From NCBI GenBank assembly GCA_039936115.1, contig JBDTIZ010000268.1:1-24861 (forward strand): a DNA stretch of 24,861 bases, given 5' to 3'. The notes below the pieces were generated by a model. That model was not told the DNA's origin and ran no database searches. It saw only the letters and a list, made by a program, of their open reading frames with translations. Position numbers and translations under genes: made by a program. Positions 7,474-16,304 of this stretch are shown here, in pieces; the stretch's first letter is position 1; each line of letters begins with the position of its first letter. This DNA is from DATIJJ01 sp039936115. GTDB lineage: Bacteria > Pseudomonadota > Gammaproteobacteria > DSM-16500.

Positions 7474-8925
7474 TTAATCAACCTTTTCAACCTCAACACT
7501 CGTATCTTCAAACCTAGAAAACCCAGACTTAGCCTGCCTTTGATAAGAAGGCAAAATCTTCATTGCTTCACGGTATTTTGCAACAGTACGTCTAGCAATA
7601 TTAATACCTTTTTCTTTCAATTTTTCCGCAATTTCTCCATCACTCAAGATCAATCCACCGGTTTCTTGCAAAATCATTTCTTTAATATGTGCTTTCACTG
7701 CTGTTGCTGAGCATGAGTCGCCACTTTGCGTTGTAACATAGCTTGGGAAAAAATATTTTAATTCGAAAACACCTCTAGGTGTTGCAATATATTTTCCAGT
7801 CGTGATTCGTGAAATAGTTGATTCATGCAGATTTAATGCGAGCGCTACCTCCGCAATATTCATGGATTTCATTTTCTGCGGACCTTCCTCAAGAAAGTCC
7901 GTCTGCATTTCGATAATAAAACTCCCAACAGCTAGTAATGTTTCATTACGGCGCTTTAAACCTTTTAATAAAGAACGCGCTTCTTCTAATTCTTTTTTTA
8001 ACGCTTCATATGAACCATGTTTTTTATTTTGTTTAATTAACTCTTGATAATGATTATTCATTTTTACATTGGTCAAAATACTTTCGGTAAGAAATACGCA
8101 CCAGGTATTTTTCCGTTTTTCCACATATAATTCAGGTTCAACATTAATATTAGAGTCATTGGAGAATTGAATACCCGGATTGGGATTTAAGCTTCGAATT
8201 AAAACCATTGCGTCAGAATACTCCTGATGAGTAACACCTAATTGTTTAATCATTTTTTTTACGTTGCCTGCGATTAACTCAAAATAATCCGTCAGAATTT
8301 TGCGAGCAATTTCCCAACTTGAATTTCTTTCCGTCAAATTTTTTAATTGAGCCAACAAACATTCTCGCAAATCATGTACGCAAACACCTGTAGGATCAAA
8401 TCCTTGCATTGTCGCTAAAACGTTTCTCATTAAATCAATATCAAAAAAATTAATCGCTGCTTGTATATCTTCAAGCGACATTGTCAAATAGCCTCTTTCA
8501 TCCAGCGCATCAATAATAGCTTCTGCAGCGATTTGTTCTGCGGGATCAAACTGACATAACAATGTTTGCTCTAATAAATGATGACGTAAACTTTTTGGCT
8601 TTGCAAAATTTTCAAGCGAGTTCTCCTCTTCATTTTCATAATAAGAAGAGTTTGATTTGGAAAAACTGGCAGAATAACTAGTTGGTTGAAGATAATCATC
8701 CTCACCGCCTGATACATCAGAAAAATTTTCACTTTCATTTGGTAAATTATCTGTTTCACTTTCATCAAGCAGAAGTAGCGGATTAGTTTCTAGAGTTTGT
8801 TGCACCAACTGCTTTAAATCAAGCGTGTTATATTGCAACAACATAATGGCTTGCCTGAGTTGCTGACTCATCATCAGGCGTTGATCAAGTTTTACTGTCA
8901 CTAGCATCTTGGTGCTCATAGACAT
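7474..8925 (-). CDS. rpoN: RNA polymerase sigma-54 factor RpoN
   Basis: Alternative sigma factor that recognises -24/-12 promoters and needs an AAA+ activator. The 483-aa protein has the glutamine/leucine-rich region I (LDQRLMMSQQLRQAIMLLQ, residues 13-31), an acidic region II (about 53-110), the core-binding domain, and the C-terminal RpoN box ARRTVAKYRE at about 444-453, which reads the -24 element. A tail of about 30 residues follows the box. It begins 13 bases after fliP and has its own AAAGGT ribosome binding site, so it probably belongs to the fliMNOP unit. This is unusual: rpoN in most gammaproteobacteria lies with lptB and the hpf/ptsN genes. Promoters matching its specificity precede flgB and flgI. 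Confidence 0.97.
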   Translation of the reverse strand: MSMSTKMLVTVKLDQRLMMSQQLRQAIMLLQYNTLDLKQLVQQTLETNPLLLLDESETDNLPNESENFSDVSGGEDDYLQPTSYSASFSKSNSSYYENEEENSLENFAKPKSLRHHLLEQTLLCQFDPAEQIAAEAIIDALDERGYLTMSLEDIQAAINFFDIDLMRNVLATMQGFDPTGVCVHDLRECLLAQLKNLTERNSSWEIARKILTDYFELIAGNVKKMIKQLGVTHQEYSDAMVLIRSLNPNPGIQFSNDSNINVEPELYVEKRKNTWCVFLTESILTNVKMNNHYQELIKQNKKHGSYEALKKELEEARSLLKGLKRRNETLLAVGSFIIEMQTDFLEEGPQKMKSMNIAEVALALNLHESTISRITTGKYIATPRGVFELKYFFPSYVTTQSGDSCSATAVKAHIKEMILQETGGLILSDGEIAEKLKEKGINIARRTVAKYREAMKILPSYQRQAKSGFSRFEDTSVEVEKVD

Positions 8926-8938
8926 ATACCTTTTGTAT

Positions 8939-9697
8939 CTAGATACGAAAACTTGTGATCAAACTGGTAACGATCAAACTCCATCCATCAACTAAGACAA
9001 AAAATAATATTTTAAATGGGAGTGAAATCACCATTGGTGACAGCATCATCATACCCATAGACATTAATATACTTGCAATTACAAGATCAATAATTAAAAA
9101 AGGTAGCAAAATTAAAAATCCAATTTCAAAGGCGGTTTTTAACTCACTGGTAATAAATGCTGGCATAAGCACCAACATTGAAATATCTGTGCTTGCATTC
9201 ACTTTAACTCGGGATAACTCCGAAAATACTTTTAAATCTGTTTTTCTAGTTTGTTTTAACATAAACGTTTTTAAGAGCGCGCTCGAATTTTCAAATGCTT
9301 TTTGTTCATCTAATTTTCCAGCCAAATAAGGCTGAACACCCGTATCATTTATTTTTTCCAATACAGGCATCATCACAAACAAAGTCATTATCAAAGAAAG
9401 TCCAATGATAATCTGGTTGCCAGGTACGTTTGGTATACCTAGCCCCTGTCGAACAATAGCTAACACAATAATGATACGCGTAAAAGCTGACATTGTAATT
9501 AATAAAGCCGGCAGAACAGTTAATACCGTCATGACCGCGAGAATTTTAACACTTAAGCTATACGCAACTGTCCCGCCTGTTTGTTTAGCCATCAAAAATG
9601 GAATAGATTGCGCATCGGCAGCAAATAATTTGCATAGAGGCAAGCTGAGCAGTATAAAGAAAATAATGTATTTGTTTCTTTTGATCCATGAGCACAT
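8939..9697 (-). CDS. fliP: flagellar export gate protein FliP
   Basis: Integral membrane component of the flagellar type III export gate (FliP/FliQ/FliR). The 252-aa protein has an N-terminal signal-like hydrophobic segment, the conserved block GIPNVPGNQIIIGLSLIMTLF, then a periplasmic section with TRKTDLKVFSEL, and a C-terminal membrane pair including LLPFLIIDLVIASILMSMGM. Length and motifs are normal. Normally fliQ and fliR follow; here rpoN follows directly, so the other gate genes must lie elsewhere or be missing. Confidence 0.97.
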   Translation of the reverse strand: MCSWIKRNKYIIFFILLSLPLCKLFAADAQSIPFLMAKQTGGTVAYSLSVKILAVMTVLTVLPALLITMSAFTRIIIVLAIVRQGLGIPNVPGNQIIIGLSLIMTLFVMMPVLEKINDTGVQPYLAGKLDEQKAFENSSALLKTFMLKQTRKTDLKVFSELSRVKVNASTDISMLVLMPAFITSELKTAFEIGFLILLPFLIIDLVIASILMSMGMMMLSPMVISLPFKILFFVLVDGWSLIVTSLITSFRI

Positions 9698-9727
9698 GAA
9701 AGATAGAATTCCTTTTCTCTACTGGAA

Positions 9728-10066
9728 TTACTTTGTCAGCGCAGCCAGCTTTTCCATAAATGTATTTTTCTGATTCGCATCCACATCCGCAATAAATTCA
9801 GATTGTGAAATGGCCGGATCCAACTCATTGAACACGTAAAGCGTTTCAATATGACTTGGCGTTGCGCCCACCAGTAAAATTGTCTTATTCACTTCAAGCA
9901 AAATAATCCGTTCTTTTGCACCGATTGGAACAATATTTACAATTTTTATATGTTTATTGCTGGCATATTTTGCTAGTTTGAATTTTCTCAGTAAAAAAAC
10001 CAAACCCAACATCAGCGCGATCACGACCAATAAATTCAAAATGACGTGAACGTACTCACTTCCCAT
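9728..10066 (-). CDS. fliO: flagellar biosynthesis protein FliO
   Basis: Small membrane protein that assists assembly of the FliP ring of the export gate. The 112-aa protein has one N-terminal membrane segment (VILNLLVVIALMLGLVFLL) followed by a basic cytoplasmic domain with KHIKIVNIVPIGAKERIILLEVNKTILLVG, the typical FliO core. It overlaps the end of fliN by 11 bases and precedes fliP by 30. FliO is poorly conserved, but sequence pattern and position agree. Confidence 0.93.
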   Translation of the reverse strand: MGSEYVHVILNLLVVIALMLGLVFLLRKFKLAKYASNKHIKIVNIVPIGAKERIILLEVNKTILLVGATPSHIETLYVFNELDPAISQSEFIADVDANQKNTFMEKLAALTK

Positions 10067-10481
10067 CGACGGTGGCCCCTAACTTGTTACTTTCGGGTAT
10101 CGAGGTCAAACGAACACAATATTTTCCATTTGCTGTGATGATATTACCAATTGAAATTAATTTTCCATTTGCGTACACATCAACTGGATCACCCGCTAAC
10201 TTATTAAGCTCAATCACAGAGCCTTTGTTTAAATTTAATAGATCGCGAATTTTAATATGTGCTCTGCCTACTTCGATTGTTAATAAAATAGATACTTCGT
10301 TTAATATACCTAATTTTTGTGGATCGAAAAGATAGACGTCTTTTTCTGTATCAGATTTCACCGTAATGGGATCTTTTATTTCAGGCTCTACCTGAGGGCT
10401 AACAGTCTCTTGTGCAGCCTGTTCAGTTGTTGGTGGTACAGTTGGTTCAGAATTCGTTGTTTCTGGATCGTTATTCGCCAT
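10056..10481 (-). CDS. fliN: flagellar motor switch protein FliN
   Basis: C-ring component that helps switching and docks the FliH-FliI export ATPase complex. The 141-aa protein has a polar Thr/Pro/Glu-rich N-terminal half and the C-terminal SpoA-type domain: VSILLTIEVGRAHIKIRDLL, then NLNKGSVIELNKLAGDPVDVY and ANGKLISIGNIIT. The final motif reads YCVRLTSI where most FliN have FGVRIT.I, and SIGNI replaces the usual GEV, so it is somewhat divergent. It sits between fliM (11 bases) and fliO (11-base overlap). Confidence 0.95.
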   Translation of the reverse strand: MANNDPETTNSEPTVPPTTEQAAQETVSPQVEPEIKDPITVKSDTEKDVYLFDPQKLGILNEVSILLTIEVGRAHIKIRDLLNLNKGSVIELNKLAGDPVDVYANGKLISIGNIITANGKYCVRLTSIPESNKLGATVDGK

Positions 10482-10492
10482 GACTCTTCTCC

Positions 10493-11437
10493 CTAAATTT
10501 CACTCAATATCTTAACGACTCGACTTGAGTTAGCTTGCCCTGCATTGCCAATAAATAATTTTGTATCATTCAAACTAATGTAAACCGATGTGGGATCCCC
10601 TATCGGTAGTAGATCACCGCTTTTTAAAGTGACTAAATCATTTACCATCATATCTATTTCAGGTAATGCAACACTGATAGTAACATCTGAATCGACCACT
10701 TGAGATTCAATCGTGGTTCTCCAGGAATCATCTTGATTGCCCAACTCAACTATTATGGCCGGTATAAAATCATGTAGGAAATCCGCTGCGACCATCACAG
10801 AAAGCGATGTTTCAACTTCACCAAATAAGACCGACAATTCCATTGTATAAACGCGATCTTCCATACTAAATTTAGAAATTAAATTGGGTAATGTCACCGT
10901 TTTGATCGCTTCGTAATTCACATTGCCATATTCTTTACATGCTTGAGAAAAACCTTCCATGCAGAGTTGGGCGATTTTTTCAGCGATAATGATTCCAACT
11001 TTGCCCGGAGTCTCTATTACTGGCTCTTTATCATTGGTTTGACCGCCAAAAATAAAATTGATGGCTTGATGCAACAGTGGCATATCCAATACTACTAAAC
11101 TGTAATAATTGCTAGGAATTAGCTTAAAAACAGAATAGACATGTTTTTCTGTTTTACCCGTTAATGCATCAGTTACTCTAGTGACATGCGCAGACTTTGA
11201 TTGAACGACAATTTTTTTTCTGAGAAAAGATGAGAGAATTTTTTCGACTTCTGACCAGTTAAGTTCAGTGATATTTTTTAAGGATTTGTTATTTAAAATA
11301 GTGTCTGTGCTTTCCCACTTCGCCGCCATATTCGCAGAACTACCCACGAGCTCGGTTAAGTCGCAATTTTTCTCTTGCGTGACTTTTAAGAGCGCATTCA
11401 TTTCTTCCGTGGATAATACTTTTGACTCTTCACTCAT
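10493..11437 (-). CDS. fliM: flagellar motor switch protein FliM
   Basis: C-ring protein that receives the CheY-P signal. The 314-aa protein keeps the N-terminal CheY-binding-type peptide LSTEEMNALL (residues about 8-17), which suggests that chemotactic switching is used. The middle CheC-like domain follows, with INFIFGG where the family usually continues with a longer glycine-rich loop; here it reads GGQTNDK. The C-terminal SpoA domain contains VNDLVTLKSGDLLPIGDPTSVYI. No fliL precedes it. The upstream gap to flgL is 74 bp and shows no clear promoter, so read-through from the flgB unit is likely. Confidence 0.95.
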   Translation of the reverse strand: MSEESKVLSTEEMNALLKVTQEKNCDLTELVGSSANMAAKWESTDTILNNKSLKNITELNWSEVEKILSSFLRKKIVVQSKSAHVTRVTDALTGKTEKHVYSVFKLIPSNYYSLVVLDMPLLHQAINFIFGGQTNDKEPVIETPGKVGIIIAEKIAQLCMEGFSQACKEYGNVNYEAIKTVTLPNLISKFSMEDRVYTMELSVLFGEVETSLSVMVAADFLHDFIPAIIVELGNQDDSWRTTIESQVVDSDVTISVALPEIDMMVNDLVTLKSGDLLPIGDPTSVYISLNDTKLFIGNAGQANSSRVVKILSEI

Positions 11438-11511
11438 AAAGATCGCCCTAAACTTAAATTCATACTACATTACTGTGCATAGAATTTGAAGATACATTCT
11501 TTAGTTCCAGC

Positions 11512-12744
11512 TTAAAATTGCATTTGTAGTAATTTATTCAGTGTGTCTTGCATTTTCATATAACCACCAATCGTTGCCTGAAGAGCTAATGATTGCTGTG
11601 ATAATGCAGAATATACTTGCCCAATATCAGCATTCGCTAAATCATTTATCGTAATGGTTTGGTTATGGATGATATCTCTATTCGCATCAACTTGAGCTTT
11701 TACTGCTGAGCTAGCTGTACCCGCTTGACTCATATAGGTCACTAAATGATTACTAATTTGTCCAAATGAAGCATCTGCCTGAATCAGCGCCTGATCTAAC
11801 TTTGCTGGATTTGTATTCGGTGTTTGCAAAAGAGTAATTAAATTCTGCAAAGAGCCAAATACATCTTGTCTAGTGCTAGGCTGAATCTGGAATGTATCAC
11901 CTACGCTAGGCGTGCCATTAATATGAAGACTAATACCATTAAAATTAACATCAGAACTGCCCGTATAAGTAGGTGCGCCAGCAGGAAACGTAGCAGGCAG
12001 TGCTGGAATCACTTGGCCACTCGTAGCGCCGACCACTTGATAAACAAGCGATCCCCCGTTGGTACCAAACGTGATCGTGTAGGTATCAGCCACGTAACTT
12101 GCGCTGTTGATAACGGCGCCTGGCGTAGTTGATGCTCCACCGGTATTGCCACTGCCCGCTGTCACAGTAAACGTACCATTTCCATCATAAATATTGCCAA
12201 AAACCTCAGAACCGACATCGGTATATAACGTGCTAATCTCAGGCGCAATATTGACTTGTGTTTGACTCGACCCACCCTGATATTGATAAACACCGTTTAC
12301 CAAAATGTATGCGGGAGCATCTGAATTGTTTCCAGCATAAATGAATTCACCACTGCCATCTTGTGTATTGGCAATACTTGCCATATTACTCAAATAGCCT
12401 TTTAACTGTTCGGCAATGCTGGCTCTATCACTATCATTCTTAGTACCGCTTTGCGCGCTCTTTAATAATGTTTGTATTTGGGAAGTAACATTTACCGCGC
12501 TTTGCGCAGAAGTTGTAAATAATGTCGCATGACTTCCTGCTAATACTCCGTTGTCAAAATAAGATTGCAAAGTATTAACATAATCTTCTTTTGATTTGAT
12601 TTGATGTGCCAACACAGGATCATCAGAGGAATGAATCAACTTTTTTCCTGAATCTGCTTGCTGTATCAATTTACCTAAACTGTCGTACACTTGTGAAATT
12701 TGCCCAGATTCACGTTGATACATGCCAAACGTTGGTATACGCAT
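11512..12744 (-). CDS. flgL: hook-filament junction protein FlgL (HAP3)
   Basis: Flagellin-like adaptor between FlgK and the filament. The N-terminus (MRIPTFGMYQRESGQISQVYD, then GKKLIHSSDDPVLA) and the C-terminal helix (DIGQVYSALSQQSLALQATIG) are typical. At 410 aa it is much longer than the roughly 320-aa enteric protein. The extra length is a beta-rich insertion at about 186-290, ending in GDTFQIQPS, which resembles two segments of the neighbouring FlgK. The gene follows flgK by 10 bases and has a strong GGAGA ribosome binding site. Confidence 0.96.
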   Translation of the reverse strand: MRIPTFGMYQRESGQISQVYDSLGKLIQQADSGKKLIHSSDDPVLAHQIKSKEDYVNTLQSYFDNGVLAGSHATLFTTSAQSAVNVTSQIQTLLKSAQSGTKNDSDRASIAEQLKGYLSNMASIANTQDGSGEFIYAGNNSDAPAYILVNGVYQYQGGSSQTQVNIAPEISTLYTDVGSEVFGNIYDGNGTFTVTAGSGNTGGASTTPGAVINSASYVADTYTITFGTNGGSLVYQVVGATSGQVIPALPATFPAGAPTYTGSSDVNFNGISLHINGTPSVGDTFQIQPSTRQDVFGSLQNLITLLQTPNTNPAKLDQALIQADASFGQISNHLVTYMSQAGTASSAVKAQVDANRDIIHNQTITINDLANADIGQVYSALSQQSLALQATIGGYMKMQDTLNKLLQMQF

Positions 12745-12754
12745 AATAATCTCC

Positions 12755-14698
12755 TTATCCTGCTATACGCATGATAGTTTCAAGAACTGTTTTTGAGACT
12801 TCAAGAATTTGTGCACATGCTTGATAGGCTTGTTGATAACGCGCTAAATTCATTGTCTCTTCTTGCAAACTAACACCTGAAATCGCATCTCTTTTTTGCT
12901 CAGCTTGGTCTTTTAGAATCAAGGTAGCATCGCGACCCGATTGTGCTTTATTCGTTTCGATGGAAATAGCAGTGGATAACGCCGCATAACTTTGGCTAAG
13001 CGTTTGTGTGCCGCTTTCTAATATATTTGTCCGATATAATTTTTCCATTTCAAGTCCATTGCTGTTATCACCTTTACCCGTGTTGTAATCAATGTTAAAC
13101 GTATCACCCGCTTGCATCACACCAGACAGCAGAACACGATAACCGGGATCATAACTGCCAGGTGTTGGAAATATAGTTCCATTGGCAGGATTATAAGTAA
13201 TAGGGCCTTCTAAGACTGCACTTGTGGTTGCATTTTCCAGTTGATAAGTTGTCGCTGTCAAAAATACAACTTTAATCGGCGGATTTAATTGTGTGGCGAC
13301 TGAGAAGTCACTCGTCGTCGTATCAGTTATAGCAGTAACCTTGATATTTCCCGTACTTCCTTGCGCTTGCACGCCTTTGCTTGTGGCAACCGGCCAACCT
13401 AAAGCAAGTCTGCCGGGATCCGTACTTGCTAGCGTAAGACCTTTTGCAGCACCATTGGTTGGAGAAACAATATATTGATCACCCGAATTAAACGTTCCGC
13501 TATTAATATTCAAATCAAAACCATCAGCACTCACAGTCTGCGGTAAAGATCCCGAAATAGTTCCCGAACTCATTATTGCGTTATCGCTAATACGTGTTAA
13601 TACATAAGCATTTGCAGCACCAATTGTTAAGCGATAGTCACTTGTTGTCAGTTGACCCAGTGTCGTGATATTGACGGTAAAACCGCCACTGCCGGTATTA
13701 TTCAGATTCGGAATAATACGACTATTTATCGCGCTAGAATTGTTAATATCATTAAAAATATCACCGCCTAAATTTCCATTAATATCAATACCCAGTTTAT
13801 TTTGGGCATTGAATGTTTCTGCAATTGAAATCGAAAGGCGACCTAAAGACCGTTGTGTCTGATCTAATACCGTACGTCTAAAATTAGTTATTCCAGCGAG
13901 CTCGCCACTCTGAATAAAATTAGTAATAGGTGTTGTATTCCCTGGTGCGTTTTGCACAGCTATTAATATATTATTGGGATCAGTGGGGTCTGGAATAGTT
14001 GTCAATGTCGCGGCTGTTTGCGAAGATACCAACGCAAGCCCATTACTTAAAGTGACTGACATCATACCTGCGCCGTCTGTCTGCGTCATAAAATTAAAAT
14101 ATTGCGCGAGCTCTGCAACTTTGCCATCTCTTTTATCTTGCAGACCTGGCGTATTTTGATTTAAAGGACCCGCTAACTCAGTGTTGATATTTGCAATACT
14201 CGATAATAAATTATTTATTTGTCCGATCCGTGTCTGCACGGCTTGATTTGTTTCCTGCTGTTGACGAGCTATTTCAGCACTTACGTTTTGAACTCGATTC
14301 GCTAATGCAGCAAGACTTGTTAAATACAAACCCCGACTCGCTGGATCACTCGCATGTGTGTTGAGTTTTCCCAGCGCACTCAATGAATCAGTAATATACT
14401 TACTGATACTGGTTCCATCATCATCAAAAACAGGCTCAAAACCTTGCAATTGTTGCAAGTAGGTATCCATTTTAGAAAAATCACTTTTCGTTGTGAGCGC
14501 CGCTCTATTCGCAGCCTCATCTACAATTCGTCGCACATCACCGACTGAAACACCTTGATTAAAAGAGTTTTCGGTAAAGTCCACCATACGTCGACTATAA
14601 GAGGGAACGTTTGCACTTGCCATGTTCTGACTCGCGACAGTCAAAGCATATTGATTGGCTAATAAACCACTAATTCCAATATTCGTTATGTCGCTCAT
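12755..14698 (-). CDS. flgK: hook-filament junction protein FlgK (HAP1)
   Basis: First junction protein, exported with FlgN as chaperone. The N-terminus (ISGLLANQYALTVASQNMASANVPSYSRR) and the C-terminus (VSLQEETMNLARYQQAYQACAQILEVSKTVLETIMRIAG) are diagnostic. Its 647 aa exceed the roughly 550 of enterics. Two beta-rich inserts, at about 352-413 (ending GDQYIVSP) and 456-537 (ending GDTFNIDY), look related to each other and to the FlgL insert. It directly follows flgH, skipping the usual flgI and flgJ. The ribosome binding site is GGCGGGG. Confidence 0.97.
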   Translation of the reverse strand: MSDITNIGISGLLANQYALTVASQNMASANVPSYSRRMVDFTENSFNQGVSVGDVRRIVDEAANRAALTTKSDFSKMDTYLQQLQGFEPVFDDDGTSISKYITDSLSALGKLNTHASDPASRGLYLTSLAALANRVQNVSAEIARQQQETNQAVQTRIGQINNLLSSIANINTELAGPLNQNTPGLQDKRDGKVAELAQYFNFMTQTDGAGMMSVTLSNGLALVSSQTAATLTTIPDPTDPNNILIAVQNAPGNTTPITNFIQSGELAGITNFRRTVLDQTQRSLGRLSISIAETFNAQNKLGIDINGNLGGDIFNDINNSSAINSRIIPNLNNTGSGGFTVNITTLGQLTTSDYRLTIGAANAYVLTRISDNAIMSSGTISGSLPQTVSADGFDLNINSGTFNSGDQYIVSPTNGAAKGLTLASTDPGRLALGWPVATSKGVQAQGSTGNIKVTAITDTTTSDFSVATQLNPPIKVVFLTATTYQLENATTSAVLEGPITYNPANGTIFPTPGSYDPGYRVLLSGVMQAGDTFNIDYNTGKGDNSNGLEMEKLYRTNILESGTQTLSQSYAALSTAISIETNKAQSGRDATLILKDQAEQKRDAISGVSLQEETMNLARYQQAYQACAQILEVSKTVLETIMRIAG

Positions 14699-14722
14699 GC
14701 AAAACCCCGCCGATTCAAAATT

Positions 14723-15496
14723 CTAGTAAGGGAAGAACTTGAACATCAACTGCGTCAATATTCCGCCACGCGCCGCATTTCCAACTTGTCCGCTACCCGT
14801 ATAACTGATACGTGCATCTGCAATACGTTGTGAAGAAATTAAATTGTTTGGTTCGATATCTTCCGATCGCACAATACCCGTTAAACGAATATATTCTCTG
14901 CCTTGATTTATGGTAACCCATGATTCGCCTTGAATAATCATGTTACCGTTAGACAAGACACGAGTTACAGTCACTGAAATAGTGCCACGTAATTTGTTAA
15001 ATTCATTCGTTTCGCCTTTACCATCAAATTGCTGATCAGCGCCAGTATTGAAAATAAATTTACTAAATGCCGCGCCGAATAAAATAGGTTTGACTGCACC
15101 ATTATCATCAACACCCGTACCATTATTGGTATTTGTGGTAGTAGTCTTATTCGCCTTCAATTTTGCTTGTTTCTGACCTTCGGTCGCCTCTTCAAGACGC
15201 ACTGTTAAAATATCTCCGATGCGACCAGCAATATGATCTTGATAGAGCGTAATCTCATGACCATCTTGATAAATAGAACCGTTTATCTTAGGCGGTGGCG
15301 GATTATCGAGAGGATAGGCTGCTGGTAAAACTGTTTCATCACGCAAATCCATCGTATCTAAAATATGTCCGCAACCCGATAAAGTTAAAACTAATGCTGA
15401 CGCAACTGTTATTTTTAAAAATCCACGGATTCCTCCACCTCGTCGATAACGTGGTGTCACAGATTTTTTTTTCAAATTGCTACAGAGTTGCATCAT
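14723..15496 (-). CDS. flgH: flagellar L-ring lipoprotein FlgH
   Basis: Outer-membrane lipoprotein forming the L-ring. The lipobox LSGC places the lipidated cysteine at residue 42, after a hydrophobic stretch (ITVASALVLTLSGC). The part before it is unusually long and basic (about 27 residues); no better internal ATG exists except the second codon. The body shows IGDILTVRLEEATEGQKQAKLK, GTISVTVTRVLSNGNMIIQGES and RLTGIVRSEDIEPNNLISSQRIADARI, all typical of FlgH. The ribosome binding site AAGGAAG lies within the end of flgG. Confidence 0.96.
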   Translation of the reverse strand: MMQLCSNLKKKSVTPRYRRGGGIRGFLKITVASALVLTLSGCGHILDTMDLRDETVLPAAYPLDNPPPPKINGSIYQDGHEITLYQDHIAGRIGDILTVRLEEATEGQKQAKLKANKTTTTNTNNGTGVDDNGAVKPILFGAAFSKFIFNTGADQQFDGKGETNEFNKLRGTISVTVTRVLSNGNMIIQGESWVTINQGREYIRLTGIVRSEDIEPNNLISSQRIADARISYTGSGQVGNAARGGILTQLMFKFFPY

Positions 15497-15503
15497 GATT
15501 TTT

Positions 15504-16289
15504 TTATACTTCCTTGTTTAAATATTCCATCATATTATCGACTGTTGACACAGCTTTTGATGTCACTTCAAATGCACGTTGTGCTTCGATAAGATTTACC
15601 ATTTCTTCTACTACGTTTACATTCGAACCTTCGATGTAACCTTGAACAATTCTTCCATAACCTTGTGTATCTGGATTACTTAATGTTTCTGCGCCACTGG
15701 ATGTTGTAGATGCGTATAAATTTCCACCCAGAGGTTGCAGACCATCCGGATTAACAAAATCAGCTAATTGTAATTGTCCGATTTGCGACGAAGTGCCGCC
15801 CGGAATCGTTGCTGACACGATGCCATCGGTACTGACACTCAAACTTGAATATTGTTGCGGCAAAGTAATTGGCGGCTGGACGATGTAACCATTACCCATT
15901 GTAAGCTGGCCAGATTCATTTACCGAAAATGCGCCGTCACGTGTGTACGCAAAACCAGCGCCATTTGGCAATTGAACTTGATAAAATCCACGCCCTTGAA
16001 TCGCCATGTCTTTGTCACGCTTAGTTTCTATCGGCGATCCTTGTGTATATATTTTTGCGTTACCCACTAATTTTGTGCCGGTACCCATGACTAAACCTGC
16101 GGGTGAATTTGTTTCTTGCGTCGTAGGTGATCCTGGAAGTGTAGTCACTTGATAAGGCAAATCTTCAAATTCAGCCCGACTTTTTTTAAACGAAGGCGTA
16201 CTAGCATTCGCTAAATTATTACTGATAATTTCAAGATTTTGATGCTGAGCTTCTAATCCTGATTTGGCAATCGCTAGGGCTAAATCCAT
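15504..16289 (-). CDS. flgG: distal rod protein FlgG
   Basis: Distal rod subunit linking the proximal rod to the hook. The 261-aa protein has the rod N-terminus (GLEAQHQNLEIISNNLANASTPSFKKSRAEFED), the LPNGAGFAYTRDGAFSVNESGQL block, and the C-terminal YIEGSNVNVVEEMVNLIEAQRAFE signature. Length equals that of enteric FlgG. It lies between flgF (15 bases) and flgH (7 bases), with an AGGAGAA ribosome binding site. Confidence 0.98.
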   Translation of the reverse strand: MDLALAIAKSGLEAQHQNLEIISNNLANASTPSFKKSRAEFEDLPYQVTTLPGSPTTQETNSPAGLVMGTGTKLVGNAKIYTQGSPIETKRDKDMAIQGRGFYQVQLPNGAGFAYTRDGAFSVNESGQLTMGNGYIVQPPITLPQQYSSLSVSTDGIVSATIPGGTSSQIGQLQLADFVNPDGLQPLGGNLYASTTSSGAETLSNPDTQGYGRIVQGYIEGSNVNVVEEMVNLIEAQRAFEVTSKAVSTVDNMMEYLNKEV

Positions 16290-16304
16290 TTTTAATTCTC
16301 CTAT

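Noticed and set aside
11450..11457. TTAAGTTT before fliM as a FliA -35
   Set aside because: No -10 at the required distance; it would fall inside the fliM coding region.
15535..15542. GTCGATAA on the minus strand as a FliA -10
   Set aside because: It lies inside flgG and has no -35-like sequence upstream.
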